This document shows positions 44,256 to 54,938 of a DNA stretch of 64,000 nt, in pieces. The stretch's first letter is position 1; each line of letters opens with the position of its first letter. The position numbers were made by a program, and so were the translations under genes. A model generated the notes under the pieces. It ran no database searches. It worked only from the letters and a program-made list of their open reading frames with translations, and was not told the origin of the DNA. The DNA lies in the NCBI GenBank assembly GCA_015680685.1, contig MNCI01016470.1, positions 1,000,795 through 1,064,794 on the forward strand, read 5' to 3'. This DNA is from Gnetum montanum. Its lineage: Eukaryota > Streptophyta > Gnetopsida > Gnetales > Gnetaceae.

Positions 44256-47200
44256 CTATTGATCTTTATGGGCAATTTTGATGAACTCCTCTGCCCGTTT
44301 CTTGCCTTGCAATTTGCCCGAAATAAAGTAGTTTGCAAAGTCTGCCCTGCAAAATGTTCGGTAAGCAGGGGGACACTGTTGGTTGATGACTTCAGGAATT
44401 GGGCCTACTAGTTCTTCAGGGCCTGGATTGCAGAAGGCCGCAATCGAGACCCTGCAACTACTCTTGTTTGTTACTGCACAATGCTCAACGCTCTTGTACC
44501 TTCCATTGGTTATCACCTTGTCATAATTCATAACATTCTTGTAAGAAATAGCAATGTCAACATGGTTAAACTTTATTATAAATATTAGAAAATAATTCTT
44601 TGCTAGTGTCAATATTGAATCATCATCACCTAGAGGATCAATGCTCATTGAGCTAAGGCAGGGTCTTTGGACAGTGGTGGATGAGTGAAAGCCTAACCTC
44701 TTTCAGGTAACTGCATCTAGGTTCCAACCCAGATCTTATAACTTGAGACATAAGCACCTTACCATCACTCCAAGTGGTGGCTAGTGCCAATATTGGTAAT
44801 TAGGAAAAACCTGAGATCATCTAGAAGATTATTGTTTAATATTGTGAATTAGAAAAGATTTAGAAGATGACTTTAAAAAGATTTAAAAAAGTTTTGGAAG
44901 GTCTAAAACAAATATGAAGAACATGAAAAGATAGAGAAACCCTAAGATATTTATAGACAGATTTGGAAACAGTTTGATTTATGTGTAGGCAACCACATAT
45001 ATTTATTAGTTTGGCAAAGGCTTCAGAGTCATTTTCTTTTTTGTTATGTTTTACCCTAATGGTTTTTAATATGTGGTTGATTTTCTTTTAATTATTTATT
45101 CCCAGTCTAGCTTTATAAAGATTGCCTCCATTTACCTCATTAGTCAAAAGGATTTATTGATCAAAGTAAACCTATGTTTATATGGTTTAAAATAGGCTAC
45201 TAGGTAGTGGTACAGAAAATTTGATTTGGATTATTGTAGGAGTGATCTTGATCATTGTGTTTATTTTTGAATGGATAAAAATAAATTTGTAATTTTGTTG
45301 TTATATGTAGAAGATATCTTTATTGCAAGGAATGATATGTCAAAAACAAAAGAACTTAAAATGGAGACAAGTAAGCAGTTTGCTACGAATGATTTGGAAT
45401 AGCCAAAATAGATTATTGGAATGCATATTTACAGGGATAGTAATTAGAAAAAATTGTGACTAGGTCAAAGTGAGTACATTGCAAAAGTGTTGGAATATTT
45501 TAACATGTTAGAAGTAAAACCTGCAAGTAGATATTCCATATACTTCTATGGGTGGTTCTTTAATGTATGCTATGTTATACGCTCATAGCATATGCAGTAA
45601 GTATTATTAGTAGATATGTAAACAATTATGGTTAGAACCATTAGCTTGCTATAAAATGGATTCTTAGATACTTAAAGGGAACTCAACCTGCTAATTTATG
45701 TTTGGAAATAATAATTTGAATACTGGTGGTTATGTGGATGCAAATTTTGTAGTTGATTTGAATGCTAGACATTTAACTACTATTTATGTTTTTGTTTTAG
45801 GAGGTGGTGCAGTAAGTTTGATGTTTGGTAACTTTATCAACTATAGAATCTGAATATTTAGCACTAATAGAATCATGTAAGGAGATATTATACTTGTGCA
45901 CATTTTTACAATTTATGGGTATAAAGCAAGATAAATATTAGGCAAAGCCAAAGTGCTTTGCATTTAACAGAACAAAACATATTAATATCAAATACCATTT
46001 TATTAGAGATGATATGGAGAAAGATAAATATTGTTGATGCATAAACAAAAAGTTGAGGGATGTGCAAGTTTGTCAGATTTCTCTCCAACTAGGAGAATTG
46101 TTAACTACTAGTTATGTAAGGGAAAATCTTCTCTTGTTTTACCATATTAAAGCCCTTGGGTTATTTTCTCCATATTAAAGCTTCCAAGGCAAGTACACAA
46201 GTCCTTGATAGCTTTCACAGCCTATTAAGCTTTACTATAGAGAAAATGACCCAAGGACACAAGCCATCCTTGATAGCTTTAACTTTCATAGCCTATTGCT
46301 GCCACAATCCTGATCCCTTCCTTTCACTATGTGTTTTCACACATTTCCACTTCCCTACATTTCTTTACCCTACCCTCATTTTATAGGATAAAAACAACAG
46401 TTTTTATTTTTATTAATTTAGAAACTTCTAATTACATCTCAAGAAGAGATTACACAGGTGGAAGTGATAGAAAATTATAATAAAATGATAAAATAAGAGA
46501 AAGATTTCCTTTTACTCAACTAATAGTTAACAATTATCTTGCTTTATGACAAACTTAACCTTCCTCGTACTTATTTCTAGCATGAAAGAGATACCTGAAT
46601 TTCTTTGTTTTTAAAGCTTGTATGAAACTGAAATTAGATTTCTTTCTCCTTCATTGAAATGGGTTAACTGCATACCTCCAAAGCACCACCGACATTGACA
46701 ACGAGAGCCCCGGGAATGGGCTTCACAGGCAGCCAATTTTGGTGGGTTCTGAGAATATGAAGACCAACCGTTTCATCGTCCTGAAGCAAAATTGTGAGGA
46801 AACCAGTGTCTGAGTGGGGGCTGAAACCCAAGGCACAATCTGGGCGGGGACATGGCGGGTAGTACTTCAATTTGGAAGTCAATGTGCCACGCTTGAACAA
46901 ATCAGCCAAACGTGTCTCAGATGTGAGACCCAGATTCTTAGCAAACAGGTGAAGCAGCCTCAACCCTAACTTTTCTACTTCACAGGTATACCCCTCCATG
47001 GTTTCTCTGCAATAAACCTTCGAAGCTTTGTCTCTTCTAACTTCAAGATTGAAATGAATATAATAATATGTATTGTCGAAGAAACCGAAGAAAGTTGAAG
47101 TGGGATCAAAGTCATAATATAATAATTTTGGGTACCTGAAATCAGGGGGCGACTGCGGCCACATTTCTTGATTTCTCATTTGCTCAGGCAGCAGTGTTAT

Positions 47201-47780
47201 TGAATAATTATCGGACCAGTCTAGTGTTTGGTCCTCTGAGAATACAAAGGCTTGGCCATAACCCTCGTAGGAATCGGGTCTGTGTGCATATTTGAGTTTT
47301 TCTTGCAAAGGCAGCTGGAAGAAATCCCTAGCGACTCCCCTGGTTCGGTCCAGAAGAGACGCAGGGATTCCATGATTCACCACCTGAATCATCGAAAAAT
47401 CAAAATCAATTCAAAAATTCAACAGAATCGAATGAAACCCAGCGCAGAAAATAAATAAAAAGATGGGATTTCTGAAAATTGGATGAATGCAAAATTTGGG
47501 AATCAAAGGATAATGCAGGGACCTGAAAGAATCCCCACTCTTGGCAGGCCTTGTGAAGTTTTTGCATTTCATTAGGGCACTGGTAAGAGCCAAGCAGCCG
47601 GGACGTATCAATTACCGGCAAAAGTTGTTCTTGCGCTGGCCGTTGTTGCGGTCTTTCATTCTCTGGTCTGATGAATCTACTGAACTGTGCTGCAGCATCA
47701 GTATCATGATCATCATCACTGGTTTGTTGTAAGAGTCTGAGGGACAATTCTTGAACGATTGGTACAGACACGCCATTCAC
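44256..47780 (-). CDS. 2-oxoglutarate/Fe(II)-dependent dioxygenase (DOXC, SRG1-like), four exons
   Basis: A soluble oxygenase that would couple 2-oxoglutarate decarboxylation to oxidation of a small molecule; the substrate is not predictable. Exons on the minus strand: 47780-47523, 47383-47136, 47006-46676, 44516-44256. All introns are GT-AG (139, 129 and 2159 bp), phases 0, 2 and 0. Joined length is 1098 nt, 365 residues plus TAG, normal for the family. The DIOX_N domain covers about 50-165 (LPVIDTSRL, EWGFFQ, VVNHGIP, GYGQAF). The 2OG-FeII domain covers 210-310: YYPPCPRPD, Fe ligands H233, D235 and H291 (HSD; SVEH), 2OG-binding R301-V-S303. Oddity: the first codon of the open frame is GTG and an in-frame TAA lies two codons before it. 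No in-frame ATG occurs until about residue 72. Either translation starts at GTG, the start was lost, or one base is wrong. Otherwise intact. Confidence 0.85.
44650..44795 (-). mobile_element. tRNA-derived SINE-like unit in intron 3
   Basis: The minus strand shows an A-box-like TGGAGTGATGGTAAGG (44757-44772) and a B-box-like GGGTTGGAACC (44720-44730) at tRNA-like spacing. It does not fold as an obvious functional tRNA. It lies inside intron 3 of the dioxygenase gene, in the same orientation as the gene. Confidence 0.45.
45170..46400 (+). pseudogene. Copia RT/RNase H fragment and LTR in intron 3
   Basis: Plus-strand pieces are LLLYVEDIFIARNDMSKTKEL at about 45295 (YVDD changed to YVED), IIGMHIYRDSN, YIAKVLEYFNML, GGYVDANFVVDL (RNase H, about 45725) and a KAKVLCI-type end near 45950. 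A purine-rich AACTAGGAGAA and TTGTTAACTACTAG near 46100 suggest the start of a 3' LTR. The LTR may extend to about 46390. It is antisense to the host gene. Confidence 0.65.
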
Positions 47781-48090
47781 GCAGTATTAGTCAATTTCTG
47801 TAATGCTCCGAGTGCCCCAGTTTTGAGCTATAATGACGGAAGCAATCATTCATGAACAAGACACCGACCTCAAACCGACAAAAATGCTTTAAAGACAAAA
47901 ATGCTTAAAAAAATGATTTAAAGGTTCTAAAAACGTCACGAACAAACAAAGAAAGAGCAAATTAAATTGGGTAAGTGGTAAATGAGTGATTCCGTTTTTA
48001 GTTATCTTGTTACCATCATTTTTTTTTTAAATTATCTCTGCCAATTTAGAGAGAGAGATATATATAAGCTAGTGGAGCGGTTTTGCACGC
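47781..48090 (-). promoter_or_regulatory. Upstream region of the dioxygenase gene
   Basis: A TATA-like CTTATATATATC on the minus strand at 48058-48069 lies about 280 bases from the first codon and is flanked by a GA/CT repeat (48048-48057). A nearer TATA box is not evident. The in-frame TAA upstream of the GTG is here (47787-47789). Confidence 0.35.
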
Positions 48091-48430
48091 TATGAGTAGA
48101 ATTTAATTTTTTTAAAAAAATTATCATCACTATTTGCATTCCAAATAATATATAATGGTAAATATAAATTGATTAAAATAAAAGTTTATATATTTCATGT
48201 ATGTTAATGATGGAATACATTGCACAATTATTGCAACAAACATTATAGAGCTGTATAATAGGATTGAGCAAAAAACAAAATACAATGATAAATGTGAACT
48301 CAATATGCCTAATTATCTAACTGAGCAAAATGAACTTCTTATGCAATTCTACTTTGGAGATGTTTAGCATCTAAAATCTTTTTGTATCTTTGCACATGAA
48401 AAGGAGGATGAATCTTTAAAGAATCAATGG
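48091..48430. other. AT-rich intergenic
   Basis: Nothing supportable. Confidence 0.4.
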
Positions 48431-48640
48431 TCTTAACTTCAAATAATGTAACAAACGTAACTGTCATCACCTTAACCATTGCCATGATCGTAACCGTCAC
48501 TGTAACCATAATCATCACTGTTTATAATAATAATAAATATTCATTATTACTATAATGGTAACCATTACCATTTATAATAATAATAAATATTCAATATTAC
48601 CCACCATTTATAATAATAAATATTCATTATTACCCACGTT
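48431..48640. repeat. AAT-rich and GTAACC/ATCATC simple repeats
   Basis: AATAATAATAAATATTCA(T)TATTAC occurs three times (about 48524, 48574, 48611). It is preceded by GTAACCGT/CATAATCAT-type short repeats. Confidence 0.7.
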
Positions 48641-48655
48641 GGGCCTTACACATCA

Positions 48656-48903
48656 GGGAATATGAAGAGATGAATGGGAGCCCAAGGGTCAGGGGGAGTT
48701 AATTGAATAGAGATTCGGTTTCCATGTAGTGACTCTTTGGCTCCCTTGCATATGGTGCTTGCATGTGAAAGAATACAAAGAGATGAATGAGAAGCTTAGG
48801 GGTTAGGAGACATTAATCGAGTAGAGATTCAACTCCCCTGCACTGATTCTTTAGCTCCTATGCATGTGGCGCATGCACGTGAGGGAATACGAAGAGATCA
48901 AAC
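48656..48903 (+). repeat. Tandem repeat, unit 113-114 bp, 2.2 copies
   Basis: GAATA(T/C)(G/A)AAGAGAT starts at 48658, 48771 and 48885. Units share GTGACTCTTTGGCTCC-type and GCATGTGA phrases. A stray TTGTAGTGACTCTTTGGCT at 49445 is related. Confidence 0.75.
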
Positions 48904-49495
48904 TAAATTGGCATTGCAACATATATTTGTAATGCATATTTGTTTGTGGAGATATAAAAAATCACGTTACAAATGCATAAATAATATTATTATTATATCA
49001 TGGGCTTTTGTATATTGACATTATTGTTACAATGGACAAGATATTAATGATGCTAACACCTCATTCATAATTATTATGGAATTCAATAAATATTATGAGA
49101 TTATTATAATTAGAGCAATAATCCATAATTATAATTTGAGATATTATGGATTATAAGATTCATTCGAACGGTAAACATTTCATAATAAATAAAGCCAAAA
49201 TATGATAAAATATTACTCATAATCCATAATGTTAGACATATTATTTATTCATTCATAATGCTAACCCATAATGATTATATCTCGGTTAGCATTATCCATA
49301 ACATATATATAATAAAATGATTATAAATAACTAACTTTATTTATGATGAAGTGTTTATAATCATTTATGTTTATGATTATAAATATATCATTATATATAA
49401 CTGAGATTATAAATAACTGAGATAAATATAATCATTGGCTCTCTTGTAGTGACTCTTTGGCTAAGGGAGATTTATAAATAATTGGTTATTTATGA
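48904..49495. other. AT-rich, partly palindromic, unassigned
   Basis: Dense TTATAAT/ATTATAA sequence with short inverted repeats; could be an old MITE but borders are not visible. Confidence 0.35.
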
Positions 49496-49499
49496 TTAT

Positions 49500-49635
49500 G
49501 GCAAGACATGTGCGTCGGTGGAGAGCTCGTCATCGTTTTGCTTAGCATTGGCTAGGATCATCATAGCATGATCTTGTCGAAGATCTTCCCGGGGTCTAGG
49601 CTGCCATAAGTGCAGAAGTTCTTGTTTTTAAAATT
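49500..49635 (-). pseudogene. Subtilase fragment 1
   Basis: The minus strand reads NKNFCTYGSLDPGKIFDKIM (49630 downward) and, in another frame, AMMILANAKQNDDELSTDAHVLP. These match the CxxGSLDPxKVxGKIVxCxRG and GMILAN..xxGEELxADAHxLPA segments, around and after the PA insert of plant subtilisin-like serine proteases. Only about 45 codons remain, with one frameshift. Confidence 0.65.
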
Positions 49636-50595
49636 TACCAGGTTAACAACTATATCATCCATTAGATTCCATCAATTAAAGAATATGTACATAAAGCAAA
49701 GGCATCACTGCATGCGAGAAGGTAAAAAGAAATTATCAAATTTGAACTCTTTAAGTCCTCCCAATAAGTAAGAAAAATTGTTAAAATTATGACCAAAGTC
49801 AGGCCGATATCTCAAATTGGCTAATAATTTTCATGTGCTAGAAAAAATGCTAACACTTTTGCATTTTATTAAAATGCATATTGCAAACGAAAAAGTAGTC
49901 ATAATCGTAGCAACTAAATGCATCTACTCCATGGTAACTGCTGAATTTCAAAGCACAGCCATAAAAATGATAAAACCTACACAAAATATACAAAGAGATA
50001 AAGAGAACATGAACTTACAAATGTTTTTTTACATTGAAAAAGGGTGTAGCAAAAGAAGATTACTTAAGATAGTAATAGAAGATTACAATTTTAGAATTCC
50101 CTACCACTCCAGAAAGCATTGAAAAAAGAATAGAACCAAACTTTGGAATGTTTTTGCATTAGGAATGCAAATGTATAGGAAAGCATGCTAAGTACTGATG
50201 ACAGAAGAGCTCAGCTTGAAGTGAAACTATAAAAATTGCAAAAAATCATCAAAATGTAATGTTCAACACATTACATTTCATTGTAAAAAATTAACAAAAA
50301 CACACATAAAAAGACTAGCAGAAAGTTTGTTTCTAGAAAGAGATTCAAATAACCAAAGGCTATTGTTAACATAGAAACTTTAGAAGACCCTTCCCTTCAG
50401 GCTGTAGCTTCAACTATAGCCATTACTGTCCTTCCTCAAATGTCTCTAGCTCTACCCCTCATCCTGCCATTGCCTACAAAATTTTATGCTTAAAACATAC
50501 ATTCAGACAAAGCTACTCAAGAAACATATTGGCCTAATTCATATATAAATTTTATAAAAAAAAAGAAACCTAAATGAAGAGATATTTTAGCTATT
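49636..50595. other. Non-coding between subtilase fragments
   Basis: AT-rich. A plus-strand frame at 49817-50122 has no recognisable motif and is not called. Confidence 0.4.
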
Positions 50596-50599
50596 ATAA

Positions 50600-51375
50600 C
50601 AAAAATTGTATTATGATTCACACTTCCTTTATCTCCAGGGTCCAAGCTACCACAAGTGTAGAAGTTTGCATTTCTGTTGCCATCGAGGCTAGTGTTTCTA
50701 GCATAGATGAGTGTGAGATTTGGATCTTTTAGTAGCAGTTCCCCAAAGTAGAGTGAGGTTTCAGCATACTCACTACCATCGGCAAGCACCATGATGGTTA
50801 GGAAGTCATGATCAAGGGTGCTAGCAACGATGGTCATGATCCAAGGCATGAGATTTGAGGCAATGTCAGCACTGTTTAGAGTTTCTGGTCAAGCAAGCGA
50901 CAAAGACATGGTAGTGGATTGCAGTGGTGAAGGCGCCGATGGCAATGTTGTTGGTGTAGTATTGCTACAGGTTGTCACCAAGTGAGAGCGAAAGCATGTC
51001 AATGCCGTCAAATAGAGTGGCATCCATGGCCACAAGGATGTTGGAGCTAAAGCAGCCACAGTTCCACTAGACCTTGTAGATGGTGATCCGTGCAAGCTAG
51101 GCCATGTTGCGGGTAGTGTCGTTGGCATAGTCGAGCACGTTGACATTGACCACTGCGTTGCCAGCGATTATTGGATGTGTGCATGTCATGGCCCTCGGTG
51201 TTGAGCAAGGATGCAGCAAGGGTTGACTAGCCTACCACCTTATTTCTGCCTTGGTTGAAGAAGCACATGTCGATGAGCTTGTTATTACAGTTGAAGCATG
51301 GGCCACCATTGTAGGTGCCTTTCTAGCACTCTAATGGAGCTCCAAAGCTGGCATCATCGAAGCTGGTTTGGTTGG
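50600..51375 (-). pseudogene. Subtilase fragment 2, minus strand
   Basis: In N to C order (downward): TSFDDASFGAPLEC*KGTYNGG (about 51365), KLIDMCFFNQGRN, NTEGHDMHTS (about 51200; the His motif GHGTHT with altered neighbours), then after a frameshift [73 protein letters not shown] / PWIMTIVASTLDHDFLTIMV (50849) and YTCGSLDPGDK (about 50640). This is the plant S8 protease pattern. The catalytic Asp segment upstream and the Ser segment downstream are absent, and stops and frameshifts occur, so it is a pseudogene. Confidence 0.8.
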
Positions 51376-51830
51376 GCTAGGCAGCCTATAGCAACAGTTG
51401 CAAAAGGAGACAGAGACAGAATGGAAATGAAATTCTTATGCCCATTCCCATTCCCATTCGGCATTTGGTTGCGTTTGGCCTTTTTATGTGTGCAATGGGA
51501 ATATGAAAAGCTATGGCTCTTTGGTTCACATTGTGCACAACGGGAATACGAAAAGGTGTGGCTCTTCGATTCATGTTTTTTTTCCATTTTGTGGGATTTT
51601 ACATGGTGCATGGTGTGGAGGGCGTTACTTGGAGGGAAACAAATCCACTCCCCCCTCCCCCCTATCTTGTAAGACAAGTTGGACTCTCTGCCAAAAATAA
51701 AATTAAAGTATTTTTTTTTGAGTATTTACATATCATTTTACCATCTTTCTAAAACTCTCTATAATAAGTTTCCAAGTTTGTTCTAAATTTCATATTTCAT
51801 CAATATTAATACCTCATTTTTGTAGATGTA
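51376..51830. repeat. Flank of element E with a 45 bp tandem pair
   Basis: CAATGGGAATATGAAAAG.TATGGCTCTTTGGTTCA and CAACGGGAATACGAAAAGGTGTGGCTCTTCGATTCA lie in tandem at about 51494-51575. A CCCATTCCCATTCCCATTC run is near 51440. Frames here are low-complexity and not called. Confidence 0.55.
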
Positions 51831-51835
51831 ATTGT
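51831..51835 (+). repeat. Target-site duplication of element E, left
   Basis: ATTGT; the exact copy is at 58751-58755. Confidence 0.9.
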
Positions 51836-52635
51836 TGATGGGACATGATATCGTGTACGCGATATCATGTCCGCCGCGATATCACGTACGTGATATCGCA
51901 GTCCACCGCAATGTCTATAAACAAGAAGTGGCTCTCCCTTGTTTCATAACATAGAATAGGAGTAGCGAAGCTCTGGCAGTTTGATCCCTCTAGAGATAGA
52001 TTATTTTTCCCGTGTCTGCTCGTAGTGTGGTGAATGTAATTGTACGACATCCTTTATTCGATTGGACACGCACATGACCGGAAATAAAGATTGAGATTAC
52101 TTCATCATTGCAGCATTAACTTTGTTTATTTATTTATTTAATTGTTATTTACTGCTTTCCTAATTAGTCTCTCTCACCCTTATCTCCTAATAACGCGGAA
52201 TGAGTACGACTTGATTACGAGCATTTAAGTGTGACTACTTGGTAACTCAGTGGTGTACCTAGGATCTACGCATGGTAATCGCAGTGGTAGTCGTGCATGA
52301 AGTCCAAGATGTGTAAGGATAATCAAGGAACGGATGCTCATCGCACTTAGGCTAGATTAGATTCTCTTACACTTTTCCCTCCTAGCTTAGCTTAGTTAAT
52401 ATTATCTTCCATTGCCTTCAGGAGTAGCATTAGATTAGAACACATCATACACCTGACTTTGGACTAAACCATACATGACAAATAAAATACTAGTCCAGGT
52501 GGAAAGACAGCGAACTGCGACCTAAGGATAACTGTGTAGGTGCCACAACTAGTCTGTCTACGGAGTTTGACAGGATCACACGTGAAAACGCTCATATTCG
52601 TATGGTTGAGTGTAGGGGTACCTCACCACTCATCA
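51836..52635 (+). repeat. Element E 5' LTR
   Basis: Begins TGATGGGACATG and ends CACTCATCA. Two palindromes in U3 (51841-51872 and 51876-51899), TATA box CTATAAAC at 51915-51922, AATAAAG signal near 52084. Paired TTGGTAAC/ATGGTAATC motifs at 52239 and 52272. Confidence 0.9.
51841..51899. promoter_or_regulatory. Paired GATATC palindromes in U3
   Basis: First: arms GGACATGATATCG (51841-51853) and its exact complement at 51860-51872, 6-base spacer. Second: a 24-base perfect palindrome at 51876-51899, with arms GCGATATCAC around GTAC. They lie 16-75 bases upstream of the TATA box. Related palindromes occur in the solo LTR (23441-23460) and, with one mismatch, in the 3' LTR (about 57987-58008). 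A protein-binding role is inferred. Confidence 0.6.
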
Positions 52636-52636
52636 T

Positions 52637-52654
52637 AGGCGCCGTTGTCGGGGA
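52637..52654 (+). promoter_or_regulatory. Primer binding site, tRNA-Asp
   Basis: AGGCGCCGTTGTCGGGGA: 16 of 18 bases match the complement of the tRNA-Asp 3' end. Better preserved than in element A. Confidence 0.9.
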
Positions 52655-52747
52655 CGATGCTAGTTATCTAGATTAGTTATATCATACAAGGTCACTGTAT
52701 AGGACTTAACGATATATCTCTTAGAAAGAAGTAACTATACAAGTCAC

Positions 52748-54618
52748 ATGAATTCACACACAACAATGCCTCTTCTACAAGACGATAATAACACCACACC
52801 TAGTGAGGAAGTTCATTGGAGAACCAACGAACTATATGACAATGAGGATTGGAGTATGCAGCCTGAAGTGGGAGTTTCTTATAAACATGAAAAGAAACAA
52901 CATCATCCCAACACACGAAAGTATAACTTACTTGATGACGATGAACCCCCACTGGCCACTACAAGCTTAATGTAAATACAAGAGGCTATTCGAATCTCCT
53001 GTAGGCATCATAAAGAGAGCCATCTACCCAAGCTCGATTTAAATAATTTTTCTACTTTTTCAGGAGGTTATGACTTAGATTTGCATAAACATTTACAAGC
53101 CTTCTACAATGCCTGCACATGGAACAACATTGATAATGGTTGGCAAAAACTTAAGATCTTTCCTATGACACTTGTTGACAAAGCTAAAGTATGGTATCGC
53201 TCGTTAAAACCAAATTCGATATGACGCTGGTCAACAATGGTAGAAGTTTTTAACAAAAAATATCAAACCTACACAAGATTGTCAGCCTTGAGGAAACAAA
53301 TCCAAGGATGGAAACAAGCAAAACATGAACCCTTGGACATAGCCTTAGAAAGATATTATGCATTGTTAAACAACTGTCCAAGCCATGGGTTTTCCGAGGA
53401 AACGTTAATGTACCATATCATTGATGGGCTATGTAATGAAACAAGAGAGACCTTAGGAATGTATGCCCATGGTCAACTATACGAACTATGAACCCATCAA
53501 ATCCAAGAGCTTATTAAGCAGGTAGCAAAAGAAGAAGGAGAATTAGCTCGATGGGAGAGTGTTGAACAACATCAATGGGACCAAAATCTCAACTTAACAA
53601 AGGTCCATGATCATAAAAGGGAGAAAGCAACCAATCTCAAGGTGGAAAATCATCTTTGCCAATACAACAAACATTAGAAGAAGCCGAGGCAGAGATCAAT
53701 AAGATGTTGGAATGGATGAATCAAAAGTGTGGAGAATTTATCAACATCATTGAAGATAGAGTTCTGACAACCCAAGAAGCAGGCCGAAATAGTAGACAAT
53801 CGGAAAGAAGGGATATGGAAAAGAAGAGCTCAACTGCCAATCATGTGTACAAATGTAACATATGCCTGTATGATCACCCCAAGGGCCAATGCCCAATATT
53901 GTTACATTTGCATGAGCATTAGGGAAACATGTTATATCGAGATTTTGTATAGAGATACTGTGTTCAATCATAGTGGCAACAATTTCAGTCGTGGGGGAGA
54001 CCACCACTCGACTGGAGACACCCTTCATATCATTCAAATCCAAATGCTTATCTTGTTCAATATCCTGTTTCTCCAACTGGGCTAACATACTCTATCTCAC
54101 CACAGTACCATTCTTCTCAATACTATCAACCCATGCCTCCAACACAACCACCACCTTGTGCACCCTATATTCCTTCTAACTTTCAACATTCTAATCCTTT
54201 CCCTCCTTCGTCAGTGCCACCAACTATTCCTAAGGTGTCTGCACCACCGCAACAACCCATGAACGATACTTGTGCTATTGCTACTAATAGCAGTGAAAAG
54301 CCTCCTCAACATCAAAAACGTCATTTCTTTAAACACGGTCGTAAGAAGGGACAACACAATTCCGAGGCCACTACATCCTCCAACTCAGCACAAGTTCCAC
54401 ACTGTGGTGCACCCTTACCTTCGAACCCAATGCCTCATGTAACTTCATCAGGGCCACCAACTAACGCTCCAACAATGATACAGCCCAATGAACACAACCA
54501 TGGGAGGCATCATTCTAATCCTTGCATACCATCTTCTAGTCCCAAACATCATAGTGGATCAACTCATTATCCGGGAACTACATCGTATAAAGTGCCCCAC
54601 TATGCTTATTATAACTAA
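52748..54618 (+). pseudogene. gag: Element E gag, nearly complete but broken
   Basis: Structural particle protein. MPLLQDDNNTTPSEE near 52766 starts a polar N-terminus. The core has LDLNNFSTFSGGYDLDLHKH (about 53033), ACTWNNIDNGWQKLKIFPMT, RWSTMVEVFNKKYQTYTRLS and IQGWKQAKHEPLDIAL. A Lys/Glu-rich helical linker follows (about 53500-53840). The zinc knuckle at 53854-53892 reads CNICLYDHPKGQC: CX2CX3HX4C, one residue shorter than the usual CX2CX4HX4C. A Pro/His/Tyr/Asn-rich tail (MPPTQPPPCAPYIP... 54133-54618) ends the protein. Breaks: TAA at 52972, TGA at 53222, TGA at 53489, a frameshift near 53650, TAG at 53921. Fewer than in element A. Confidence 0.85.
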
Positions 54619-54938
54619 GTGTGTGAACCCCAATGGGGTAAGTATAGACCAGTTCCAATATTTCCAACATGCAAGGATCCTCATCTTCCATTTATTAATC
54701 CTTGCCATTCTCAACTGATTAGTTATGGGGGATATTCCCCATTCTCGTAACAAGCAAGATTAATAACTTTTTATTTTTCTTTAATTTTTCAATTTTTGTT
54801 TTCTAGTTTTTCATTTTTCAACTTTTTGTTTTATCTTTTTGTGTTTTTGTGTTTTTGTCTTTTTACGTTTTTGTAAGTAATCTCGTCTATGAATAAAACA
54901 CTCATGTGGATCGTTGGTTAAGGTGTGTTCTATGTTAT
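54619..54938 (+). other. Post-gag spacer of element E
   Basis: Contains the polypurine-like GTTATGGGGG (54722-54731), then T-rich sequence with GTGTTTTT repeats. This matches the region after pol in element A (7532-7760), so the gag-to-spacer junction marks the pol deletion. Confidence 0.65.

Noticed and set aside
46156-46386. 76-codon plus-strand frame in dioxygenase intron 3
   Set aside because: Lies in the probable Copia LTR; no motif.
47406-47522. Continuation of the first dioxygenase exon past 47523
   Set aside because: A GT donor at 47522-47521 and resumption of the conserved VVNHG at 47383 show this is intron.
49817-50122. 101-codon plus-strand frame
   Set aside because: No recognisable motif, biased AT-rich codons, no promoter or splice context.
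51298-51752. Several 60-124 codon frames on both strands
   Set aside because: Overlapping low-complexity frames over the subtilase pseudogene edge and a 45 bp repeat; no domain.
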